Positions 15,369-22,893 of a stretch of DNA of 64,000 nucleotides are shown here, piece by piece. The first letter of the stretch is position 1; every line of letters starts with the position of its first letter. A program made the position numbers and the translations under genes. Source of the DNA: Corallococcus carmarthensis (GTDB lineage: Bacteria; Myxococcota; Myxococcia; Myxococcales; Myxococcaceae); assembly GCF_003611695.1 (NCBI RefSeq), contig NZ_RAWE01000001.1, positions 62,001 to 126,000 on the forward strand, read 5' to 3'. Under the pieces are notes generated by a model. It made no database searches, had not been told where the DNA came from, and saw only the letters and a list, made by a program, of their open reading frames with translations.

Positions 15369-16292
15369 ATGGCGGCGAAGCGGCGGAATTCGAAAGCGGC
15401 ACGGCTCCCGCAGGCGACGGGCTGGACCATTCGCGGAGACCTCAAGCTGACGAGTGAGCCCCCTGGCACGGTGGCCTCGCTCGATTCGCTCGCGAACCGG
15501 TTCGTGTTGGAGTCGCGCGGGCGCTTGAAGACCGGGGTCGCACGGCCGGCGAATGCAATCGGGCTCAGCATGGCGAGCGGCGGGCTGGAGAGCGAGATGC
15601 ATGCGCACCGCGAATCGCAGCTCCTGTACCTGGTGCGCGGAGAGCTGACCTGTGAGGCGTCGAGCGCCCTCTGGATCGTGCCGCCGCAATCCGCGCTGTG
15701 GATCCCCGGCTCGGTGACGCATCGGATCCGCGCGCGGGCGCCGCTCGAGGGCTACGCCGTCTTCGTCGATCCCGGAGAGGCACCGAACCTCCCGCTGGAT
15801 TGCCGGGCGGTGTCGGTGACGCCGCTCTTCCGTGAGCTCCTGCTTCGCCTGACGACGCGCCCCGCGCTCTACGACCTCGAAGGACCGGATGCGCGCCTGA
15901 TGCGCGTGCTCCTCGACGAGCTCGCGACGGTCTCCATCGAGAAGCACCGTCTGCCGATGCCGAACGACCCCCGGCTCCGTCGTCTGGTGGATGCGATGAC
16001 CGCCCATCCTGCGAGCCGCGCGACGACGAAGACGTGGGCAAAGCGAATCGGTGTCGGTGAGCGCACCTTGAACCGTGTGCTGGTCGAGGAGACGGGCTTG
16101 AGCTTCGGCCGCTGGCGCCAGCAGCTCCACATCATCCTCGCCATCCAGAAGCTCTCACGCGGCGCGGCCGTGCAAAGCGTGGCGCTGGACCTGGGCTACG
16201 AGAGCGCGAGCAGCTTCGTGACCATGTTTCGCAAGGCGCTCGGGGCGTCGCCCGCGCGGTACATGGCCAGCCGTCTGGCCATGCCCGCTTGA
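15369..16292 (+). CDS. AraC-family regulator with cupin-like sensor domain
   Basis: A 307-aa protein. The N-terminal cupin/AraC-type sensor (MHAHRESQLLYLVRGEL, then IVPPQSALWIPGSVTH) precedes two C-terminal HTHs: WAKRIGVGERTLNRVL and VALDLGYESASSFVTMF followed by GASPARYM. The ATG at 15369 is chosen because upstream codons lack coding character and run into the divergent gene. It is divergent from the siderophore-interacting protein and probably controls it. Confidence 0.88.
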   Translation: MAAKRRNSKAARLPQATGWTIRGDLKLTSEPPGTVASLDSLANRFVLESRGRLKTGVARPANAIGLSMASGGLESEMHAHRESQLLYLVRGELTCEASSALWIVPPQSALWIPGSVTHRIRARAPLEGYAVFVDPGEAPNLPLDCRAVSVTPLFRELLLRLTTRPALYDLEGPDARLMRVLLDELATVSIEKHRLPMPNDPRLRRLVDAMTAHPASRATTKTWAKRIGVGERTLNRVLVEETGLSFGRWRQQLHIILAIQKLSRGAAVQSVALDLGYESASSFVTMFRKALGASPARYMASRLAMPA

Positions 16293-16328
16293 CCCGCGAT
16301 TCGGCGGAGGGCGAACGGAAAGAAGCGA

Positions 16329-16349
16329 GCTCACGGACGAGCCGTGAGC
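16329..16349. terminator. Hairpin between convergent genes
   Basis: GCTCACGG-ACGAG-CCGTGAGC is a perfect 8-bp stem lying between the AraC stop (16292) and the kelch-protein stop (16378). It has no T-run, so it may act as a bidirectional pause or terminator. Confidence 0.5.
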
Positions 16350-16377
16350 CCTGGCAGAGCCTTCGTTCGCGACAGCG

Positions 16378-19300
16378 TTACTTCACGGCTCCCTGACGCT
16401 TGCGGCGGCGCAGGGCGCTGAGTCCAACGGCGACCGCCATCCAGCTGACGGCGGAAGCGGGGGCGGCGGTGCATCCCCCTCCTTCTTCCGGCTGCGGTTG
16501 GGTGGAGGGAAGCGTGATCGTGAAGGCCGTCGGGGCGGAGGCCGGACCCTGGTTGCCCTCGGTATCCACCGCGCTGGCCACCAGCGTGTGGCTTCCCGAA
16601 GAAAGGCCCTCGGCGAGCTCGAAGCGCCAGGTGCCGTCGCTGTTCGCACGGGTGCTCCCGATGACGTTGCCGTCGACGGAGAGGACGACCGTGCTGCCGG
16701 CTTCGGCCGTGCCGGAGATGACGGGGGTCGCGGTCTTCACCACGGCGCCGTTGGCGGGCGTCGTCACCACCGGGGCCTCAGGCGCCACCGAGTCCACGCT
16801 GAAGGAGCTGGAAGGGGCGTCGGGGCTGGTATTGCCGGCCGCATCCGTCGCCCGGGCCGTGACGGAGTGCGTCCCCTGCGCCAGCGCGGTGCTCGGGGTG
16901 AAGCTCCAGTTCCCACCGGCATCGGCCTGGGTGGTCCCCGCCGCCTGTCCATCCAGGAGGACGGTCACCGTGCTGGCGGCCTCGGCCGTGCCGGAGATGG
17001 CAGGGGTCGCGGTCTTCACCACGGCGCTGTTGGCGGGCGTCGCCACCACCGGGACCGCAGGCGCCACCGAGTCCACGCTGAAGGAGCGGGTGGGGGCGTC
17101 AGGGCTGGTCGTGCCCACCGCATCCGTCGCCCGGGCCGTGACGGTGTGTGACCCCTGCGATAGCGCGGTGGCCGGTGTGAAGCTCCAGTTCCCACCGGCA
17201 TTGGCCTGGGGGGTCCCCACCGCCTGTCCATCCACGAGGACGGTCACCGTGCTGCCGGCTTCGGCCGTGCCGGAGATGACAGGGTTCACGGTCGTCACCA
17301 CGGCGCCGTTGGCGGGCGTCGCCACCACCGGGGCATCAGGCGCCACCGAGTCCACGCTGAAGGAGCGCGAGGGGGCGTCAGGGCTGGTATTGCCGGCCGC
17401 ATCCGTCGCCCGGGCCGTGACGGAGTGCGTCCCCTGAGACAGCGCGGTGCTCGGCGTGAAGCTCCAGTTCCCACCGGCATTGGCCTGGGGGGTCCCCACC
17501 GCCTGTCCATCCACGAGGACGGTCACCGTGCTGCCGGCTTCGGCCGTGCCGGAGATGACAGGGTTCACGGTCGTCACCACGGCGCCGTTGGCGGGTGTCG
17601 CCACCACCGGGGCGCCAGGCGCCACCGAGTCCACGCTGAAGGAGCGCGAGGGGGCGTTTGTGCTGGTATTGCCAGCCGCATCCGTTGCCCGGGCCGTGAC
17701 GGAGTGCGTCCCCTGCGCCAGCGCGGTGCTCGGCGTGAAGCTCCAGCTTCCCCCGGCGTCGGCCTTGGCGGTCCCCGCCGCCTGCCCATCCAGGAGGACG
17801 GTTACCGTACTGGCGGCCTCGGCCGTGCCGGAGATGACAGGGTTCACGGTCTTCACCACGGCGCCGTTGGCGGGCGTCAGCAGCACCGGGGCGTCAGGTG
17901 CCACCGAGTCCACGCTGAAGGAGCGGGTGGGGGCGTCAGGGCTGGTATTGCCCACCGCATCCGTCGCCCGGGCCGTGACGGAGTGCGTCCCCTGAGACAG
18001 CGCGGTGCTCGGTGTGAAGGTCCAGTTTCCTCCGGCATTGGCCTTGGCGGTCCCCGCCGACACTCCATCCAGGAGGACGGTCACCGTGCTGGCGGCCTCG
18101 GCCGTGCCGGAGATGACAGGGTTCACGGTCTTCACCACGGCGCCATTGGCGGGCGTCGCCACCACCGGGGCATCAGGCGCCACCGAGTCCACGGTGAAGG
18201 AGCGCGAGGGGGCGTCAGGGCTGGTATTGCCAGCCGCATCCGTTGCCCGGGCCGTGACGGAGTGCGTCCCCTGAGACAGCGCGGTGCTCGGAGTGAAGCT
18301 CCAGTTCCCACCGGCATCGGCCTGGGCGGTCCCCGCCGCTTGCCCATCCACGAGGACGGTCACCGTGTTGTCGGCTTCGGCCGTGCCGGAGATGACCGGG
18401 GTCGTGGTCGTCAACACGGCGCCGTTCGCGGGCGTCAGCACCACCGGAGGCACCATGGGCGTCCCTTGCACGAGGACCATGCGCCCACCCGGGATGCCGT
18501 TCGTGATGACAGTGAGGAAGTAGTAGCCAGCCTGGACGGAGGGCACGGTGCCCGTCACCGAGGTGTCCGAGTAGTTCCCGCGGGGCATCCGCGTCTGGGC
18601 GCCTCCCTCCACCGCCATCAGGCCGAGCATCGGGAAGTTGGTGGCGGAGCTCTGGGAGTTCCCGCTGCTGGCCTCCGAGACTCCTCGGAAGTGATTGCCG
18701 GTCAGCTGGATGGCCGTCTGCGGTCTCAAGGCCGCGGACGGAGCCTGGAACCCGGGACGCCACGCAGCGAGGGCTCCCGTGTCCTCATACACCTCCGCGC
18801 TGACCAGCGGGCTGCCATTGCTCGAGCCTCCGGTGACGAGCACCTTGCCATCGGGCAGCAGCGTCACCGCATGGCCTGTCCGGGGCGTGTTCAAGGACGT
18901 GTCAGCGGAAGCCCATTCGCCGGTCCCGGGGTCATAGACCTCCATGCTGGCCAGGGAGCTGGTGGTGCTGGAGCCCCCGATGATGAAAGCCTTGCCCGAG
19001 GTCAGCGTCGTCGCCGTGGCGGAGACGCGGCCCGTGGCCATGCTGCCCATCAGCAGCCAGATGCCCCTGGCGGGGTCATACTCCTCCGTGCGCTGCACAT
19101 AACCGCTGCCGGAGTCACCCCCGGCGATGAGCACCCTGCCATTGGGCAGCATCGTCGCCGCGTGGTCGTAGCGCTGGATGTTCAGTCTGCCGGTCTCGCT
19201 CCAGGTGCCCGTCGCGGCGTCGTAAAGCTCCGCGGTGAACCTGGCGCCGGGGTCGGACCCTCCGGCGACGAGCACCTTGCCATTGGGGAGCCGCGTCGCC

Positions 19301-20958
19301 GTGTGGCGGTCTCGACGGTCGCCCATCGCGCCGGTGGTCGCCCACGTGCCCGTCGCGGGGTCGTACACCTCGGCGCTGGTCAGGGCGCTGCCGTTGATGC
19401 CGCCAGCCACGAGCACCTTGCCATCTGGCAACACCGTCGCCGTGTGGCCTTCCCGCGGCGAGTCCATGGTGCCGGTGGGAGTCCACGTGCCCGTCGCGGG
19501 GTCATACACCTCGGCGCTGGCCAGGGTGCCGCTGGCGCTGAAGCCGCCGGTGACGAGCACCTTGCCCGTCAGGAGCAGCGACGCCGTGTGCCTGGAGCGC
19601 GCGGTGCCCATGGAGCCCGTGGAAGCCCAGGCGCCCGTCGTGGGGGCATACACCTCGGCGCCGGTCAGGGGGCCGGCGGCGTTGGAGCCGCCAGCGACGA
19701 GCACCGTGCCATCTGGCAACACCGTCGCCGTGTGGCCATTGTGGGCCGAAGCAGGAGCGGCCGTGGAAGCCCAGGCACCCGCTCCGGGGTCATACAGGTC
19801 CACGCTGCGCTGGGATTGACCGGAGTTGGAGCCTCCCGCGACGAGCACCTTGCCCGAGGGCAGCAGGGTCGCCGTGGCGTGGTACCGGCCAATGGACAGG
19901 GCGCCGGTGGTCGTCCAGGTGCCCGTCGCGGCGTCATACTCCTCCGTGCCGGCGCTGGAGGGGCCGTTTCCTCCCGCGATGAGCACCCTGCCAGAGGGCA
20001 GCAGGGTTGCCGTGGCGCCGTCGTGCGCGGTGGCGAGGGAGCCGGTCGTCGTCCAGGTTCCCGTCCCGGGGTCATACGTCTCGGCGCTGAGGCCGTTGCC
20101 GCCGGCGACGAGCACCTTGCCATTGGGCAGCAGCATCGCCGTGTGGCCGTTCCGGGCAGAGACCAGCGCGCCGGTGGAGGTCCAGGCGCCCGTCGCAGGG
20201 TCATACACGCTCACGCTGTTCAGGGAGGCATCTCCATTCCAGCCGCCAGCGACGAGCACCTTGCCGTCGGGCAGCAGGGTCGCCGTGTGGCTGGCCCGGG
20301 GCGCGGGCAGAGAGCCGGTGGCGGTCCAGGTGCCCGTCGCGGGATCGTAGACCTCCGCGAGGGTCAGGTAGTTGCTTCCGGACCGGCCGCCGACGACGAG
20401 CACCTTGCCGGTGGGCAGCAGCGTCGCCGTGTGCTCCCGGCGGGCACTGACCATGGGGCTCGCGTACGTCCAGGCACCTGTCGCGGGGTCATACACCTCC
20501 GTGCTGGCCAGGCCGCTGCCGAAGTAGGTGCTGGCGCCTCCCGCGATGAGCACCTTGCCATCGGGCAGGAGCGTCGCCGTGTGATTCTTCCGGGCCAGGG
20601 CCATGGCGCCGGCGGAAGCCCAGGTGCCCGTCGTGGGGTCGAAGATCTCCGTGCCGGGAATCCCGTCGCCGAGGATGTTGGCGCCTCCCGCGACGAGCAG
20701 CTTGCCTGACGGGAGCAGCGTCGCCGTGTGCTCGCCGCGGATCCCCGACATGGCGCGGGCGGACCTCCAGCTCGCCGCCTTCACCCCGCCCGTCATTCCC
20801 TCCCGTTCCAGGGCCTGGCCTTGCTGTGCCGGCCGCGCCGGGGGCTCCCCGGTGGAAGGGTCCGCGGGGCTGCAGTGGAGCCACAGGAGGCCCAGCAATA
20901 GCGGCCAGAGCCTGGCCAGGAAGGAATGGGAAGACCGCGGACGGCCGTCGCGAAACAT
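16378..20958 (-). CDS. Surface kelch-repeat and bacterial Ig-repeat protein with MYXO-CTERM tail
   Basis: A 1526-aa exported protein. The start MFRDGRPRSSHS leads into LARLWPLLLGLLWLHC, a signal peptide ending at a possible lipid-modified Cys (non-standard lipobox). Residues about 60-740 hold 14 kelch-like blades with the core HTATLLPDGKVLVAGG and a paired EVYDPATGTW. Then come seven nearly identical 93-aa Ig-like units (PANGAVVKTVNPVISG, ATDAAGNTSPDAPSRS). The C-terminus GGGCTAAP, a hydrophobic stretch and LRRRKRQ form a MYXO-CTERM sorting tail, processed by myxosortase in this group. Such proteins are surface-anchored and probably bind ligands or cells. It is downstream of a second propeller gene on the same strand. 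Confidence 0.88.
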   Translation of the reverse strand: MFRDGRPRSSHSFLARLWPLLLGLLWLHCSPADPSTGEPPARPAQQGQALEREGMTGGVKAASWRSARAMSGIRGEHTATLLPSGKLLVAGGANILGDGIPGTEIFDPTTGTWASAGAMALARKNHTATLLPDGKVLIAGGASTYFGSGLASTEVYDPATGAWTYASPMVSARREHTATLLPTGKVLVVGGRSGSNYLTLAEVYDPATGTWTATGSLPAPRASHTATLLPDGKVLVAGGWNGDASLNSVSVYDPATGAWTSTGALVSARNGHTAMLLPNGKVLVAGGNGLSAETYDPGTGTWTTTGSLATAHDGATATLLPSGRVLIAGGNGPSSAGTEEYDAATGTWTTTGALSIGRYHATATLLPSGKVLVAGGSNSGQSQRSVDLYDPGAGAWASTAAPASAHNGHTATVLPDGTVLVAGGSNAAGPLTGAEVYAPTTGAWASTGSMGTARSRHTASLLLTGKVLVTGGFSASGTLASAEVYDPATGTWTPTGTMDSPREGHTATVLPDGKVLVAGGINGSALTSAEVYDPATGTWATTGAMGDRRDRHTATRLPNGKVLVAGGSDPGARFTAELYDAATGTWSETGRLNIQRYDHAATMLPNGRVLIAGGDSGSGYVQRTEEYDPARGIWLLMGSMATGRVSATATTLTSGKAFIIGGSSTTSSLASMEVYDPGTGEWASADTSLNTPRTGHAVTLLPDGKVLVTGGSSNGSPLVSAEVYEDTGALAAWRPGFQAPSAALRPQTAIQLTGNHFRGVSEASSGNSQSSATNFPMLGLMAVEGGAQTRMPRGNYSDTSVTGTVPSVQAGYYFLTVITNGIPGGRMVLVQGTPMVPPVVLTPANGAVLTTTTPVISGTAEADNTVTVLVDGQAAGTAQADAGGNWSFTPSTALSQGTHSVTARATDAAGNTSPDAPSRSFTVDSVAPDAPVVATPANGAVVKTVNPVISGTAEAASTVTVLLDGVSAGTAKANAGGNWTFTPSTALSQGTHSVTARATDAVGNTSPDAPTRSFSVDSVAPDAPVLLTPANGAVVKTVNPVISGTAEAASTVTVLLDGQAAGTAKADAGGSWSFTPSTALAQGTHSVTARATDAAGNTSTNAPSRSFSVDSVAPGAPVVATPANGAVVTTVNPVISGTAEAGSTVTVLVDGQAVGTPQANAGGNWSFTPSTALSQGTHSVTARATDAAGNTSPDAPSRSFSVDSVAPDAPVVATPANGAVVTTVNPVISGTAEAGSTVTVLVDGQAVGTPQANAGGNWSFTPATALSQGSHTVTARATDAVGTTSPDAPTRSFSVDSVAPAVPVVATPANSAVVKTATPAISGTAEAASTVTVLLDGQAAGTTQADAGGNWSFTPSTALAQGTHSVTARATDAAGNTSPDAPSSSFSVDSVAPEAPVVTTPANGAVVKTATPVISGTAEAGSTVVLSVDGNVIGSTRANSDGTWRFELAEGLSSGSHTLVASAVDTEGNQGPASAPTAFTITLPSTQPQPEEGGGCTAAPASAVSWMAVAVGLSALRRRKRQGAVK
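16690..18450 (-). repeat. 279-bp tandem repeat (seven Ig-like units)
   Basis: The Ig units of the kelch protein form a DNA repeat with a 279-bp period (for example GCCACCGAGTCCACG recurs at 16784 and 17063). Most units differ at only a few positions, showing recent homogenisation, so this tract is prone to copy-number change and misassembly. Confidence 0.85.
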
Positions 20959-21277
20959 GTCGGATGCTCCTGAAGAAGATCGAAGAAGGTGGTGCTCCGG
21001 CCCGCAACCCGCTCGCCCGTCGCAGGGTATGTCGACGGCAGCCGTCTGTGTAAGAGGCAAGAACGTTTGAAGGCCATGGGGAAGGTCGCTGGGGCTTGAA
21101 CGCCAGGGACGCGAGCCCATATCGCCCGAAATGCAAGCCTGCGCGATTCAGGCAATGAGATGGATTGGAAATGGCGGGCGTGGCGAGCGCGCCCTCCCCG
21201 TGGACTGCCGGGAAGGGCGCTGCCGGTGGCCGTCCGGAATCCCGCGTCAAGCCTGGAGCCCGGGAATGTCTGTCAAA
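20959..21277 (-). other. Intergenic stretch upstream of the kelch gene
   Basis: 319 bp between the SBBP stop and the kelch-protein start. It must hold the kelch promoter or a read-through leader. I see no coding signal, strong hairpin or recognisable promoter consensus. Confidence 0.4.
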
Positions 21278-22546
21278 TCAGAAGCGGGCGAGGAAGGCGT
21301 CGTAGCCGCCGGCGTGGGTGTTGCCGCCGAGGCTTCCGAAGGTCTGTCCAGCGACGTAGGTGTTGCCGGAGGCATCCACGGCCACTCCGTAGGCGATGTC
21401 CGGGCGCGAGGTGCCCAGCGTTCGGGCACCCAGCGCGGTACCGAGCGCGTCGTACCGGGTGAGGAAGGCATCAGAGCCGCCCGCGGACGGGATGCCGGCG
21501 AGTCCGTAGGTGTAGCCGACAACCTGCACGACATTGTCCGTTGTGACGGCGACTCCGAATGCGTAGTCGGGCTGAGTGCCGCCAAGCATGCGGCTCCAGT
21601 CGCGGTTGCCGGCGCTGTCGTAGCGGGCGAGCAGCACGTCGATGGTGCCGTTGTTGGTGTTGCCGTCCAGACTGCCGAACGTGTCGCCAGCGATGTAGAC
21701 ACCGCCGTCGGGGCCCACGGCAACGCCCTTGGCGTCATCGAGGTCGCCCGCGTCGATCTGCCGGACCCACTGCTGGACACCGAGGATGTTGAGCTTGAGC
21801 AGGAAGATGTCGCTGGTCCCCGGCGTGCTGGAGCCGTCGAGGCTGCCCTGGGTGTTCCCGACGACGTAGACCTCGTGGGTGGGCGTGACGGCGATGCCGC
21901 GCGCCATGTCGCCCGTGGCGGTGCCGTACTGCTGGAGCCAGTACGGGTTGCCCGCCGTGTCGTAGAGCGCGACGACGATGTCGTAGTTGTTGGGATTGCC
22001 GCCGTTGGCGAAGCTGCCGCCGGTGTATCCGGCGAAGTAGAGGGTGTCGTCCGCGCCAATGGCGATGCCGGTGGCGAAGTCATCCATCTGCGTGCCGTTC
22101 TGACGCAACCACAGGCGGTTGCCAGCGGCATCGTACTTGGCGATGAAGTAATCGATGCCACCCGCGTTCGTGTAGAAGTCGAGGCCGCCGAAGGTGGTGC
22201 CGGCCACGTACGCGTTGCCGTCCGCGTCGGTGGCCACGGCGGTGGCGCGGTCCATCTGCGTGGTGCCCAGCTGGTGCACCCACTGGAGGTTGCCGGCGGT
22301 GTCGTACCGGGCGATGAACGCGTCCTGACCGCCGGCTTTCGGGTCGGCGCCGAGCTGGCTGGTCGTCTGACCCGCCACGTAGACGCTCGTGCCCGAGACG
22401 GCCACGGCGTTGGCCTGCTCGTCAAGGTTGGCGCCGAGCTGGCGCACCCAGGAGGGGGCCGGGACCTGGGCCTCGGCGACAGCGGGGGCACCCGCGGCGC
22501 AGATGACGCTGGCGAACCCGAACATGCTCAAGAGGGGGTGTTTCAT
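21278..22546 (-). CDS. Secreted SBBP beta-propeller protein
   Basis: A 422-aa protein starting MKHPLLSMFGFASVIC, with a signal peptide cleaved after about AEAQ. The mature part is built of seven SBBP-type repeats of about 52 aa: a GVAVDASGNTYVAGQT core (variants AVATDADGNAYVAGTT and GIAIGADDTLYFAGYT) alternating with DAFLARYDxAGNxxW. Seven units fit one complete seven-bladed propeller. An earlier Met (MEFV) 12 bp upstream is less likely. It stands between the kelch protein and the sugar dehydrogenase, all on the minus strand. Confidence 0.85.
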   Translation of the reverse strand: MKHPLLSMFGFASVICAAGAPAVAEAQVPAPSWVRQLGANLDEQANAVAVSGTSVYVAGQTTSQLGADPKAGGQDAFIARYDTAGNLQWVHQLGTTQMDRATAVATDADGNAYVAGTTFGGLDFYTNAGGIDYFIAKYDAAGNRLWLRQNGTQMDDFATGIAIGADDTLYFAGYTGGSFANGGNPNNYDIVVALYDTAGNPYWLQQYGTATGDMARGIAVTPTHEVYVVGNTQGSLDGSSTPGTSDIFLLKLNILGVQQWVRQIDAGDLDDAKGVAVGPDGGVYIAGDTFGSLDGNTNNGTIDVLLARYDSAGNRDWSRMLGGTQPDYAFGVAVTTDNVVQVVGYTYGLAGIPSAGGSDAFLTRYDALGTALGARTLGTSRPDIAYGVAVDASGNTYVAGQTFGSLGGNTHAGGYDAFLARF

Positions 22547-22558
22547 CACGAACTCCAT

Positions 22559-22857
22559 TTCTCAGTGGGGGGACCGAACCGTGGGCAGGTCTGTCGCCAC
22601 GGCACCCATGCAAGACCACGAGATACAGGCGCGCGGAAGATGGGTAGGGAAAGACACGCAACAGGCCGTGTCTCACTCGGCCCCGAGTGGCCGCTGACCC
22701 GGATGCGAATGATGCACCGTGGCAGACCCGATACACGTCGAGACAGGCACAGGTCGTTGAAAGGGATTGGAGCCAGCCTGTCGGGGACACGCCTGGAGAA
22801 ACCGGGACTTCCAAGGGAGCAACGTCGCTCCAGCGGGACGCGAGCAGGAAGCGGGGT
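22559..22857 (-). other. Intergenic stretch upstream of the SBBP gene
   Basis: About 300 bp with no convincing gene. It contains the leader of the SBBP gene; the terminator-like hairpin of the upstream gene lies at its far end (22858-22884). No promoter consensus is obvious. Confidence 0.4.
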
Positions 22858-22884
22858 GTGCCTACCCGGATTTCGGGTAGGCAC
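22858..22884 (-). terminator. Terminator-like hairpin after the sugar dehydrogenase gene
   Basis: GTGCCTACCCG-GATTT-CGGGTAGGCAC is a perfect 11-bp stem with a 5-nt loop, 9 bp beyond the stop at 22894. No T-run follows on the minus strand. Confidence 0.65.
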
Positions 22885-22893
22885 CGGTCCGCA

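Noticed and set aside
16690-18450. CRISPR-like periodic repeat
   Set aside because: The 279-bp units are in-frame coding Ig domains, with no short repeats and spacers.
17425-20709. 1094-codon plus-strand frame over the kelch repeats
   Set aside because: Repeats merely mirror the antisense kelch and Ig units; no start signal or family.
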